Of a DNA stretch of 64,000 nucleotides, positions 26,714 to 36,319 are shown piece by piece (position 1 is the stretch's first letter; each line of letters opens with the position of its first letter). A program made the translations under genes and the position numbers. The notes beneath the pieces were generated by a model, which searched no databases, was not told the origin of the DNA, and was given only the letters and a program-made list of their open reading frames with translations. This DNA comes from Cyclobacteriaceae bacterium (GTDB lineage Bacteria; Bacteroidota; Bacteroidia; Cytophagales; Cyclobacteriaceae). Where the stretch lies: positions 310,001 through 374,000 of the forward strand of contig JAEUUI010000008.1 of assembly GCA_016786585.1 (NCBI GenBank), written 5' to 3'.

Positions 26714-28501
26714 CTAGTGAACGCTCCGCTCAATTAGTTGCGTGCGGTAATTATTGAAGATCACCGATTTTGAGATGAATCCTGCATAGATTCCGTTCGA
26801 AACAACGGGGAGGTTCCAGGCATGTGTTTCATCGAACTTCTGCATCACGCTTTCCATTGACTCGTTTACGGAGATTACAGCGGAAGGCCGTTGCATCAAT
26901 TCCTTGATCAGCACTTTGTCATACAATTCCTGGTGAAACATAATTTCACGAATCGAATCCAGTTGTATGAGGCCGACCAGTCTGTTATCGTCTGTTACTA
27001 CCGGGTAAATGTTCCGGTGCGATTTTTCGATGATGGAAATCAACTCGCGAAGACGCGCCTTTTCATTGATCGACTGGAAATCTTTCTCCAGAATGCCTTC
27101 AAGCGTGATGTAGGAGAGAATCTTTTTGTCGCGATCGTGTGTAATCAACTCACCTTTCTTCGCCAGCTTTTTGGTATCGATCGAATCAGGGTCAAAAATT
27201 TTCACCAGAACATAAGCCACCGAAGACACGATCATTAACGGGATCATTAACCCGTATCCTCCGGTGATTTCTGCGATAAGAAATATTGCGGTGAGCGGTG
27301 CATGCATGACTCCTGTCATTACCCCGGCCATGGCAACAAGTGTAAAATTACTTTCCGGAAGTTTCGCGATGCCAGTCAGGTTAACTGCACGGGCAAACAC
27401 AAATCCTGAAAACGCTCCAATCATCAGCGAAGGGGCAAAGTTACCCCCATTGCCGCCACCACTTAATGTAGCAGCGGTTGCAATGGCCTTCATGAAAATC
27501 ATCGCCCCGATAAACAGAAGCACGTACCAGTCGTTGGTTAACAAGTCTTTAAAGGCACTGTTGGCCAGAAGCCCCTGGGTTTTTGATTCGGAAAGCGAGA
27601 TGATGCTGGAGTATCCTTCACCAAAAAGCGGAGGAAACAAAAAGATCAACCCCATCAGCAGCAAGCCGCCCGCGATTGCTTTTACATAAGGTCGCTTGAG
27701 ATTATCAAACGCAGCATCGATCTTCATGAATGTTCGGGAGTGATAGATCGACACAAATCCGGCAAAGATGCCAAGCAGAATATAAAAGTGAGTATTGCCG
27801 AAGTTGAATGCCTGTTGCGTGGTAAACGACATGAGAATGCCCTGCTTGAGCACAACCTTTGAGCACAGCGTGCCGATGGCGGCTGCAATGATGAGTGGAA
27901 TAAATGCCGTTGCGCTGATGTCGATCAGCAGAACTTCAATCGCAAACAATACACCCGCGATCGGAGCATTAAACGCGGCAGCAATGCCAGCAGCCGCTCC
28001 ACACGATAACAGCAGTGTTCGGTTCTTGTAGTTAAGATGATACGTCCGGGAAAAATTCGAGCCGATGCCCGCTCCGGTAACTGCGATGGGTGCTTCCAGT
28101 CCTGAAGATCCTCCAAACCCTATGGTAATCCCGCTGGTGATAACATGGGCAAACATGTGAACGGGCGCCAGCAGGCTCGACTTGCGTGAAATAGAATACA
28201 GGATAAACGCAGTTCCTTTTTCCAGTTTGCCCTGATGAAAACGGTTAACATACGTCACCACCAGCACTAACCCAATCAGGGGGAAGAAAGGATACAGGTA
28301 ATATTCCGAGATGAAGGTGGTATTGTCGGTCAGTGCCTCATCGATGTAGTGCACAAACGATTTCAAAATTACCGCGGCAAGGCCGGCCGTAAAGCCGATC
28401 ATCGCGCTTGAGAGGATGAGGAACTGTCGTTCACTCAGTCGCTTTTGTGTCCAGTTAAGAAAAAATGTATGCCATCGTACCCACACCTTCATGCGCCTCA
28501 A
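26714..28501 (-). CDS. ClC family chloride channel/transporter with CBS domains
   Basis: The 595-residue protein has about 10-12 membrane segments and a C-terminal pair of CBS domains (about residues 450-590) that usually bind adenine nucleotides. The selectivity motifs appear as GSSGLEAP, where the gating Glu is kept, and GGNFAPSL. A retained gating Glu fits either a Cl-/H+ exchanger or a channel. The start could be the ATG at 28501 or the next one at 28492. It is convergent with the GH3 gene. Confidence 0.93.
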   Translation of the reverse strand: MRRMKVWVRWHTFFLNWTQKRLSERQFLILSSAMIGFTAGLAAVILKSFVHYIDEALTDNTTFISEYYLYPFFPLIGLVLVVTYVNRFHQGKLEKGTAFILYSISRKSSLLAPVHMFAHVITSGITIGFGGSSGLEAPIAVTGAGIGSNFSRTYHLNYKNRTLLLSCGAAAGIAAAFNAPIAGVLFAIEVLLIDISATAFIPLIIAAAIGTLCSKVVLKQGILMSFTTQQAFNFGNTHFYILLGIFAGFVSIYHSRTFMKIDAAFDNLKRPYVKAIAGGLLLMGLIFLFPPLFGEGYSSIISLSESKTQGLLANSAFKDLLTNDWYVLLFIGAMIFMKAIATAATLSGGGNGGNFAPSLMIGAFSGFVFARAVNLTGIAKLPESNFTLVAMAGVMTGVMHAPLTAIFLIAEITGGYGLMIPLMIVSSVAYVLVKIFDPDSIDTKKLAKKGELITHDRDKKILSYITLEGILEKDFQSINEKARLRELISIIEKSHRNIYPVVTDDNRLVGLIQLDSIREIMFHQELYDKVLIKELMQRPSAVISVNESMESVMQKFDETHAWNLPVVSNGIYAGFISKSVIFNNYRTQLIERSVH

Positions 28502-28619
28502 ATTAGACCGATAAACCTAAAATGCCAAAAATTGGTTATAGTATGGGTTACTTTTACAACCTGGTGCGATTATATCCGTAAGGTTTTGAGAGGACCCTTA
28601 AATTCAATTATTTAGCTTC

Positions 28620-30092
28620 ATGAAGCAGCATTTGGAGAAAGACGAATTCCGCAAACTCACCACGCAGGAAAAAGCGCTTCGTATCAACCTACGACAGGAT
28701 GTTTACGGTTCGTTCGCTGAAATAGGTGCGGGCCAGGAAGTTGCCGCCAACTTCTTCAAGGCGGGCGGTGCATCAGGCACCATTGCCAAGACCATATCGG
28801 CATACGATATGAAATTCAGCGATGCCATTTACGGCTATTGCGACCGGTATGTGTGTGAAGCCCGGCTCGAAAAAATGCTGGATCATGAGTACGAACTGTT
28901 AAGTGAACGCTTGCCGCATCGCATTGATAATACGCGGTTCTTCGCTTTCGCGGATACGGTTGAAGTGCTGAACTTCGACCGCTCGAACCAGGCACATGGC
29001 TGGATTGGTTTAAGATTTCAGCTTAACCCGCATTCTCAGCCCAACGATTGTGTGATCCATGTGAAGATGCACGACAATGATCCGCTGCAGCAACAGGTTG
29101 CACTCGGCATTGTGGGGGTGAACATGATTTATGCGTGTTCGTTTCTTTCCGACCCGGAAGAAATACTCATGTCGCTGGTAGATGGACTTACTGCTAGAAG
29201 GATTGAGATTGATATGTTCCGGCTTTCCGGTCCGGATTTCCGGCATGTCGATAACCGCCTGATGGCCATGAAACTGGTTAAGAACGGGCTTACCAAGGCA
29301 GCCATGTTCGGGCCTGATGGCCAGGTAATGCTCCCTTCCGATGAACTTTATAAAAAGAATGTTCTGGTGTTGCGAGGACGTTTCCGCCCGGTAACGCATG
29401 TGAACGTGGATATGCTGCTTGCTTCCCGCAGGCATTTCAGAAGAGAAGCCGATGTTGATCGTTCCAACATCGTGGTGCTTACCGAGCTTACGCTGAACGA
29501 TTTGAGCGCTGACGGAAACATTGATGAAAAAGATTTTCTGCACCGGGTGAACATCATCTGCTCACTTGGACAAACCGTAATGATCTCCAATTACTTCGAA
29601 TATTACCGATTGGTGGAATACCTTTCCAAGATCACGAAAGGGAAGAAGATCGGGATCATCATGGGTATCTTCGCGTTGCAAAAAGTGTTCGATGAGACAA
29701 CATACTCCAATATTCGCGGGGGAATTCTCGAGTGTTTTGCATCACTCTTCGGATCAAATGTAAAACTGTATATCTATCCGGCCAGCCGGAATAATCCGCC
29801 TGAATTATTTACGCTGAAGGATTTTGAAGCAGAGTTGCCGGCCAATCTTAAGAGTTTGTTCCGTTACCTGATGGAAAACAACAAGCTCGAAGACATCAAC
29901 GATGCGAACATTCAAAACTTGCACATTATTTCCGATAACGTGCTGGCGATGATCAAAAAAGGTGAACAGGGATGGGAAAAATATGTTCCGCACAAAGTTG
30001 AGGATGCCATTAAGGAGCACGGCTTGTTCGACTATCCTGTTAAAAATGAAGCGGCCGAACTTGATGCGGCTGCGTCTGCGGTAGCGAAATAA
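28620..30092 (+). CDS. Conserved hypothetical protein, 490 residues
   Basis: I do not recognise this family. The protein has no signal peptide or membrane segment and is an even mix of helices and strands, with a long acidic/basic N-terminal helix and an Ala-rich C-terminus. Possible landmarks are SGPDFRHVDNRLMAMKLVKNGLTKAAMFGPDG (a region near residues 205-235, quoted here only in outline), VLRGRFRPVTHVNVDML near 245-260 and GIIMGIFALQKVFDET near 345-360. The first of these resembles a Rossmann-type nucleotide site only loosely. It is a single gene between the divergent ClC gene and the convergent AGCS gene. Confidence 0.8.
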   Translation: MKQHLEKDEFRKLTTQEKALRINLRQDVYGSFAEIGAGQEVAANFFKAGGASGTIAKTISAYDMKFSDAIYGYCDRYVCEARLEKMLDHEYELLSERLPHRIDNTRFFAFADTVEVLNFDRSNQAHGWIGLRFQLNPHSQPNDCVIHVKMHDNDPLQQQVALGIVGVNMIYACSFLSDPEEILMSLVDGLTARRIEIDMFRLSGPDFRHVDNRLMAMKLVKNGLTKAAMFGPDGQVMLPSDELYKKNVLVLRGRFRPVTHVNVDMLLASRRHFRREADVDRSNIVVLTELTLNDLSADGNIDEKDFLHRVNIICSLGQTVMISNYFEYYRLVEYLSKITKGKKIGIIMGIFALQKVFDETTYSNIRGGILECFASLFGSNVKLYIYPASRNNPPELFTLKDFEAELPANLKSLFRYLMENNKLEDINDANIQNLHIISDNVLAMIKKGEQGWEKYVPHKVEDAIKEHGLFDYPVKNEAAELDAAASAVAK

Positions 30093-31487
30093 TTACAACT
30101 TCATCCGGGCAAAATAACCTTTTGCTTCCGACATAACTTTCGGTGCCAGCGCAAACGTAGAGAGCATCGTTGGTATTGCCATGAGCGCAAATGCAATATC
30201 AATCACATCCAGTACAAAATTCATGGACACCAGCGCGCCCATCATAATCGCCAGCAGGTAAAAGTAGTCGTACCATTTACTTTTGTTTACACCCACCAGG
30301 TAGGCGAGAGCCTTGCGCCCGTAATAGCTGTACGAGAACAACGCACTGATCGCAAAAATGAATGTACACAGCAACAAAATGTAATCTCCCGCAAATGGAA
30401 GTGCAGCTTTATATGCCAGGGATGTTAGCGTGATACCGCTGGCTTCTTCATTTTTCCAAACTCCGGTAACGAGAATCGCAAAAGCTGTTAATGAACATGA
30501 TATGATCGTATCGATAACTGGACTTAGCATCGAAACAAGTCCTTCGCGCACAGGCTCATTACTTTTGGCAGCGCTCATCGCCATCGGTGCCGTTCCGATA
30601 CCGGCCTCGTTTGAAAACGTTGCCCTTCGCACCCCGAGCATGATAATTCCTCCGGTTACACCACCTAAAAACGGATTGCCCCTGAAATGGTCCGGGGAAA
30701 ATGCATCGGTAAAAATCAAACCAAAATAATACGGAACCTGATCGGCATAAACGATCAGAATATACATCACAGACACAAAGTGCAACACGATCATTAACGG
30801 CACCAGGCTTCCAGCCCAGTTGCCGATGCGTTTAATGCCTCCGATAATTACGATGGTGCAAATGATGCAGATCACCAGCCCGATGATAAACTTGGTCAGA
30901 CTTATCGTAATACTTCCGAGTTGAATAAACTTTTCATCAAATCCATTTGGCTTTAACCCGATATCAACCAATGCCTGTGTGAGCTGGTTGGCCTGAAAAA
31001 TTGGCAACGCACCCACCATACAGCAAATACAGAATAACACAGCCAGCGGTTGCCATCCTTTCCCCAGCGCTTCACGGATTACGTACATGGGTCCGCCCTG
31101 TAACTGACCTTCTGAATCTTTTCCGCGAAACATGCTGGCCAGCGTGCTCGAGAAAAAGTTTGTTGACATGCCCACCCATGATGTTACCCACATCCAGAAC
31201 AGTGCACCGGGTCCGCCAATCGCGATCGCAGCAGCAACCCCTGCCAGGTTGCCCATGCCAACCGTTGATGCCAGCGCAGTTGATAAGGCTTTGTATGAAC
31301 TGATTTGTCCGGGCGCGTTTGGGTCATCATACTTACCGCGCAACACATTGATAGCATGCAGGAAGTATTTGTATTGAATGAATCGCGAGTAAACCAGAAA
31401 GAAAACTCCGCCACCGATAATCAGAAAAAGAATTGGCCACCAAATGTATCCGGCAAGCGTTGAAACAAATTGATTGAAAGACTGCAC
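30093..31487 (-). CDS. Sodium:alanine symporter (AGCS family)
   Basis: The 464-residue protein has about 11 membrane segments and imports alanine or glycine with Na+. The family signature near residue 75 reads VGMGNLAGVAAAIAIGGPGA, and FSNEAGIGTAPMA appears near residue 290. It lies 10 nt downstream of the arginase-family gene on the same strand and may be co-transcribed with it, giving an amino-acid use theme. Confidence 0.93.
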   Translation of the reverse strand: MQSFNQFVSTLAGYIWWPILFLIIGGGVFFLVYSRFIQYKYFLHAINVLRGKYDDPNAPGQISSYKALSTALASTVGMGNLAGVAAAIAIGGPGALFWMWVTSWVGMSTNFFSSTLASMFRGKDSEGQLQGGPMYVIREALGKGWQPLAVLFCICCMVGALPIFQANQLTQALVDIGLKPNGFDEKFIQLGSITISLTKFIIGLVICIICTIVIIGGIKRIGNWAGSLVPLMIVLHFVSVMYILIVYADQVPYYFGLIFTDAFSPDHFRGNPFLGGVTGGIIMLGVRRATFSNEAGIGTAPMAMSAAKSNEPVREGLVSMLSPVIDTIISCSLTAFAILVTGVWKNEEASGITLTSLAYKAALPFAGDYILLLCTFIFAISALFSYSYYGRKALAYLVGVNKSKWYDYFYLLAIMMGALVSMNFVLDVIDIAFALMAIPTMLSTFALAPKVMSEAKGYFARMKL

Positions 31488-31497
31488 CTCGTTCTAA

Positions 31498-32556
31498 CTA
31501 TTCAGGTACGTAAGATAGTTTTTTATTTGAAACCGCCATCCAGTTGCAGAGTTGCCAGAGCACCCGCGCGCCTACGCTTGCATCCCAGTCGGTTGAACCG
31601 GGTGTCACTTCACACAAATCAAACCCGATGATCCGTTTGTTTGCAAGAACAAGTTTACGGATCAGGTGAATAATCTGAGGCAATGAGTACCCGCCCGGAA
31701 CCGGTGTGCCTGTTGAAGGTGAAAGTTTAGGATCAAGGCCATCAATGTCAAAACTGATGTACACCAATTCTGGCAACGGCTTTATTATCTCCTCACAGAT
31801 TTCATCCCATGTATTTCCCTGGTACTCCCACGACTTAATATCTTCATCAAAAAACGTGACTACACGACCCATCGATCGCTTGATCACGTCCATTTCTTCC
31901 TGACAGAAATCGCGGATGCCGAGTTGAACCAGTCTGCCCACAGCAGGAAGTTTTAATGCATTGTACATAATTGAAGCGTGCGAATACGTAAAACCTTCAT
32001 ACGCTTTTCGCAGATCGGCATGCGCATCTATCTGTAATATCCCGAACCGGTCATACCGTTCCGATAATGCGCGGAGGAAGCCAAGCGGGGTACTGTGATC
32101 ACCTCCGATAAGCCCGACCAGTTTACCTTCTTTCAGCCAGCGCTGTGTGGTTGCCTTGGTGTAGATGTTCAGATTTTCACACGCTTCGTTAATACTGGTG
32201 AGTAACGGATCATTTGCGTCTACCGGTTTTCCCGACTCAACGGCCTGAATATGCTTAGCGGCCAGTTCGCGAAGTTTGTTGCTTTCCTGCAGGATACTAT
32301 CAGGCACCGGTAACATACTCATTCCGAGTTTCCATGCGTCCGGGATATCCTTTTGAAATACATCAACCTGCGAGGAAGCACTGAGAACTGCATGAGGTGC
32401 CCGGGCAGTGCCGGCATGATACGACACGGTAACTTCCCACGGTACAGGCACAATCACGAGTTCGGAAGTATCTTCTGAAAAGGGTAGTCCGAAAAGTTTG
32501 CCCGCTATTCCGGGTCCGTTCGGATCAAATGTGTGAATGATTTCTTCTTTCGTCAA
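31498..32556 (-). CDS. Arginase/agmatinase/formimidoylglutamase family hydrolase
   Basis: The 352-residue ureohydrolase has all binuclear manganese ligands: His154 (GGDHST), Asp177-His179-Asp181 (IDAHADLR) and Asp270/Asp272 (SFDIDGLDP). The protein is longer than typical agmatinases (about 300) because of an insert around residues 85-140. The substrate (agmatine, arginine, formiminoglutamate or another guanidine) cannot be assigned; no hut or spe genes are near. It is 3 nt downstream of sixA. Confidence 0.9.
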   Translation of the reverse strand: MTKEEIIHTFDPNGPGIAGKLFGLPFSEDTSELVIVPVPWEVTVSYHAGTARAPHAVLSASSQVDVFQKDIPDAWKLGMSMLPVPDSILQESNKLRELAAKHIQAVESGKPVDANDPLLTSINEACENLNIYTKATTQRWLKEGKLVGLIGGDHSTPLGFLRALSERYDRFGILQIDAHADLRKAYEGFTYSHASIMYNALKLPAVGRLVQLGIRDFCQEEMDVIKRSMGRVVTFFDEDIKSWEYQGNTWDEICEEIIKPLPELVYISFDIDGLDPKLSPSTGTPVPGGYSLPQIIHLIRKLVLANKRIIGFDLCEVTPGSTDWDASVGARVLWQLCNWMAVSNKKLSYVPE

Positions 32557-32559
32557 TGC

Positions 32560-33054
32560 TTAAAGCGTTTCAGGCGTAATAACTTTTATAAACTTTCCCG
32601 ATCCTTCGCCAATTTTTTGCCAAAGCAGGATATCGAATTGAATAACTACCAGTCCGCCCGGAGGAAGATCACCGATTTCAGCCTTTGTCAGGTATTCTGC
32701 GAGATAAGAAATGGTTGGATTGTGTCCGACACAGACTACGCGATTTAACGAGTCCTCTAGTTGGGTAATTTCTTGCAGAAATGTGCGAACGGACGCATCA
32801 TAAAGCTCTTCATTTAATCGCAGCATCTCGGGCATCAACTTCAATGTGTCGATCAGCAGGCCGGCAGTTGATTTTGCCCGTATCGCGGTACTTGAGACGA
32901 CCGCATCAGGATTTATTTTTTCATTCATTAACCAGGCTCCAACCTTAATGGAATCACGCAGGCCCTGAACAGTTAACTCGCGCTCTTTGTCGGTCTGACC
33001 GGGTTGTTTATCAGCGCTTTGTGCGTGCCGCATTAAATAAAGAAAACGCTCCAT
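32560..33054 (-). CDS. Histidine phosphatase, SixA type
   Basis: The protein of 164 residues (from Met at 33054) has the catalytic RHG-like triad RHAQSAD at residues 9-15, AIRAKSTA (second Arg) in the middle, and VGHNPTIS with the second His. SixA-type enzymes remove phosphate from phosphohistidine on signalling or transport proteins. The frame extends 14 codons further upstream, but the ATG at 33054 begins the domain. It is the first gene of a unit with the arginase-family and AGCS genes. Confidence 0.9.
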   Translation of the reverse strand: MERFLYLMRHAQSADKQPGQTDKERELTVQGLRDSIKVGAWLMNEKINPDAVVSSTAIRAKSTAGLLIDTLKLMPEMLRLNEELYDASVRTFLQEITQLEDSLNRVVCVGHNPTISYLAEYLTKAEIGDLPPGGLVVIQFDILLWQKIGEGSGKFIKVITPETL

Positions 33055-33165
33055 TGGAAATGAAAAAGTGGTTGCAGCAATAACGTAAACAATCACTCAA
33101 TATTAATGTGTCGAATTTGATTTTTTAAAAATTTACAGATATTTGAAACTTTTGACAGATTTAAA

Positions 33166-35610
33166 ATGGCAAAAAACCTAGTAATTGTAGAATCTCCCGC
33201 GAAAGCGAAGACGATAGAAGGCTACCTTGGAAAAGATTTCAAGGTCTCATCCAGCATGGGCCACATCCGCGATTTACCAAAAGGCGGTGATGCGATTGAT
33301 GTTGAAAACAACTACGAGCCTACCTATGAAGTCAGTCCGGATAAGAAAGAAGTAATCGCAAAACTTAAACAGTTAGCAGAGGATGCCGAGATGGTGTACC
33401 TCGCAAGCGATGAAGACCGTGAGGGAGAAGCTATTTCCTGGCACCTGAAAGAAGTTCTGGATCTGAACGATAAGAAGACACGCAGAATTGTTTTTACTGA
33501 GATTACGAAAAAGGCAATCCTGAACGCACTTGAAAGCCCGCGTGGTATTGATGTCGATCTCGTAAACGCACAGCAGGCGCGCAGGGTACTCGACAGGCTT
33601 GTGGGCTATGAGCTTTCTCCTATATTATGGAAGAAAATCAAAACCGGTCTCTCTGCGGGTCGCGTACAATCTGTTGCTGTTCGATTGATTGTTGACCGAG
33701 AGCGTGCTATTAACGAATTCCAAAGCAAGTCAGCGTACAAAGTAAAAGCACTGTTCATCCTCGAGGGCAAGAAGCATTTGATTGCTGAACTTCCGAAGAA
33801 GTTTGAATCGGAAGAAGAGGCGATGAAATTCTTGGAGGCGTGCAAAGGCGCCACGTACACCGTAAAGAATCTCGAGAAGAAACCTTCGAAAAGAAGCCCA
33901 TCGGCTCCGTTTACAACCTCAACGTTACAGCAGGAAGCCAGTCTAAAACTCGGGTATTCAGTTATCCGGACGATGACCGTGGCTCAGAAACTATACGAAG
34001 CCGGTAAGATCTCATATATGCGTACCGACTCGGTTAACCTTTCGGAAGATGCCATTAAAGCTGCAGCTGATCAGATTGCGAAGAACTACGGTCAGCAGTA
34101 TGTGCATGAAAGACGTTTTCAAACTAAGTCGTCCGGAGCACAGGAAGCACACGAAGCAATCCGGCCAACGGATTTCTCGGTAACGAGTGTTGGAGCAGAC
34201 GAAGGCCAGCAGCGACTCTACGACCTGATCTGGAAACGTGCGATTGCTTCGCAGATGGCGAATGCTGAAATCGAGAAGACAGTTGCCACCATCGGTATTT
34301 CAACAACGCCTGAAACACTAACAGCATCGGGTGAAGTAATTACGTTCGATGGATTTTTGAAGGTTTATATGGAATCGTCAGACGAAGATGATGACGAGGA
34401 TGCAAAAAATATGCTGCCGCCAATTTCCGTAGGACAGGTGCTTAACCTTGGCGACATGAAAGCGCGTCAGGAGTTTTCACGACCGCCATCGCGCTACACG
34501 GAAGCCAGTCTTGTTAAAAAACTCGAAGAACTTGGTATTGGTCGTCCGTCAACGTACGCGCCAACCATTACTACGATTCAGAAACGTGAATATGTAGTGA
34601 AGGAAATCCGCGAAGGAAAGGAACGCAACTATAAAGTTCTGACCCTGAAGGACGATAACATTTCTCAGGAACTGTTAACAGAAATAACCGGTGCGGAGAA
34701 AAACAAACTGTTCCCGACTAACACCGCGATGGTGGTGAACGATTTCCTGGTTGAACATTTCCCGGACATCACCGACTTCTCATTTACGTCAGAAATTGAA
34801 CAGGAGTTTGATGAGATCGCTACCGGTAAGCTGGAGTGGAAGAAGATGATCGACAACTTCTACCGGCCGTTTCATAAAAAGGTGTTGGTAACGGAACAGG
34901 TTGAACGTTCAGCTGCGGGTAAGAATCGCGAGTTGGGTGTTGATCCTAAAACCGGAAAGAATGTTTACGTGAAGCTCGGCAAGTTCGGAGCGTATGTGCA
35001 GGTAGGTGAGAACCCGGATGACAATGGTGGTGAGAAGCCAAAGTTTGCAAGTCTTCGTCCCGGACAGTTTATCGAAAACATTTCGCTCGAAGACGCGCTT
35101 GAACTGATGAAGCTTCCGCGCCAGATGGGCGATTTTGAAGAGAAGCCGGTTGTTGTTGCAATCGGTCGTTTCGGACCGTACGTCTCACACGACAAGAAGT
35201 TTGTGTCGATTCCAAAAGAATTTGACCCGTACACGATCACGTACGAAAAAACAGTCGAGCTGATTCAGAATAAGCGTATCGCGGATGCTAATCGAACTAT
35301 CAAATTGTTCCCTGAAAATCCTGATATTCAGGTGCTTAATGGACGCTTTGGTCCGTATATCAAAGCGGGTACCAAGAACGTGAAGATTCCGAAAGACAAA
35401 GATCCGAAGGAACTCACCTTAGAAGAATGTGTTGAACTGGCTGCCAATGCACCCGAACGCAAAGGACGATTCGGAAGATTTGCTGCGAAGAAAACAGAAG
35501 CACCGGCAGCAGAGAAAAAAGCTCCTGCAAAGAAGACGGCTGCGAAGAAAACAGCAGCCAAGAAAACTCCGGCTAAAAAGACCGCTGCAAAAAAGAAAAA
35601 AGCAGAATAA
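33166..35610 (+). CDS. topA: DNA topoisomerase I with Ala/Lys-rich tail
   Basis: The 814-residue type IA topoisomerase relaxes negative supercoils. The toprim acidic residues are in ASDEDREGE (80-88) and the catalytic Tyr284 is in KISYMRTDS. No Cys4 zinc fingers are present; instead the C-terminal part has repeats of the GRFGPYV/I type near residues 610, 665 and 725, as known in this phylum. The last about 40 residues are repeats of AAKKT/APAKKT, very similar to histone H1 tails and to the tail of the aconitase in this window. The gene is followed after 16 nt by the sirtuin gene. Confidence 0.96.
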   Translation: MAKNLVIVESPAKAKTIEGYLGKDFKVSSSMGHIRDLPKGGDAIDVENNYEPTYEVSPDKKEVIAKLKQLAEDAEMVYLASDEDREGEAISWHLKEVLDLNDKKTRRIVFTEITKKAILNALESPRGIDVDLVNAQQARRVLDRLVGYELSPILWKKIKTGLSAGRVQSVAVRLIVDRERAINEFQSKSAYKVKALFILEGKKHLIAELPKKFESEEEAMKFLEACKGATYTVKNLEKKPSKRSPSAPFTTSTLQQEASLKLGYSVIRTMTVAQKLYEAGKISYMRTDSVNLSEDAIKAAADQIAKNYGQQYVHERRFQTKSSGAQEAHEAIRPTDFSVTSVGADEGQQRLYDLIWKRAIASQMANAEIEKTVATIGISTTPETLTASGEVITFDGFLKVYMESSDEDDDEDAKNMLPPISVGQVLNLGDMKARQEFSRPPSRYTEASLVKKLEELGIGRPSTYAPTITTIQKREYVVKEIREGKERNYKVLTLKDDNISQELLTEITGAEKNKLFPTNTAMVVNDFLVEHFPDITDFSFTSEIEQEFDEIATGKLEWKKMIDNFYRPFHKKVLVTEQVERSAAGKNRELGVDPKTGKNVYVKLGKFGAYVQVGENPDDNGGEKPKFASLRPGQFIENISLEDALELMKLPRQMGDFEEKPVVVAIGRFGPYVSHDKKFVSIPKEFDPYTITYEKTVELIQNKRIADANRTIKLFPENPDIQVLNGRFGPYIKAGTKNVKIPKDKDPKELTLEECVELAANAPERKGRFGRFAAKKTEAPAAEKKAPAKKTAAKKTAAKKTPAKKTAAKKKKAE

Positions 35611-35626
35611 AACTTCATTAATCTGA

Positions 35627-36319
35627 ATGAAGAAGAAACTCGTTGTGCTTACGGGTGCCGGCATCAGTGCCGAAAGCGGATTGGCAACGTTCCGCGATTC
35701 AGGCGGACTGTGGGAGGGCCATCGCGTGGAAGATGTGGCAACTCCGGAAGCATGGCATCGCGATCCAGCGCAGGTCCTTGAGTTTTATAATCAACGCAGA
35801 AAGAAAGCGCTGGATGTTTCTCCTAACCGCGGGCACCAAATCCTGAAAGAACTGGAAGATGATTTTGATGTAACGGTCATCACGCAAAACGTAGATGACC
35901 TTCATGAGCGCGCGGGTTCATCGAACGTACTTCACCTTCACGGCAGCCTGTTTGAATCACGCAGCACAATCGATGAGGACCTGGTGTATAAAATAAATGG
36001 ATGGGAACTTAAGCTTGGCGATCGGTGTGAACGCGGTTCGCAGCTTCGGCCGAACATCGTGTGGTTTGGTGAAATGGTGCCGATGATTGAAGTTGCAGCC
36101 CGCATTGCGGCTGATGCCGACATCTTTTTAGTTGTTGGAACTTCGCTTGTGGTATACCCTGCCGCAGGGTTAATTCATTATGTAAGGCGGGAGGCTCCAA
36201 AATTTGTGGTTGATCCAAATCTGCCGGATGTAGGGTCGATTCCATACACTACCATGATCGCGGAGAAAGCCAGTGTTGGAATGGAGATTGTAAAACAAAA
36301 GCTTGCGGAATATATATGA
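35627..36319 (+). CDS. Sir2-type NAD-dependent deacylase lacking zinc cysteines
   Basis: The 230-residue sirtuin removes acyl groups from lysines using NAD+. NAD-site motifs GAGISAESGLATFRD (10-24) and TQNVDDLHERAG (86-97), and the catalytic His105 (LHLHGS), are intact. GSQLRPNIVWFGE follows. The usual CxxC...CxxC zinc site between them is missing: only Cys134 (GDRCERG) remains. This variant is known in other Bacteroidota. It lies between topA and coaX, and its stop overlaps the coaX start by 4 nt (ATGA). Confidence 0.92.
   Translation: MKKKLVVLTGAGISAESGLATFRDSGGLWEGHRVEDVATPEAWHRDPAQVLEFYNQRRKKALDVSPNRGHQILKELEDDFDVTVITQNVDDLHERAGSSNVLHLHGSLFESRSTIDEDLVYKINGWELKLGDRCERGSQLRPNIVWFGEMVPMIEVAARIAADADIFLVVGTSLVVYPAAGLIHYVRREAPKFVVDPNLPDVGSIPYTTMIAEKASVGMEIVKQKLAEYI

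Noticed and set aside
26714-28501. Fluoride-type ClC
   Set aside because: The protein has CBS domains and a GLEAP gating motif, unlike the short fluoride-specific CLC-F proteins.
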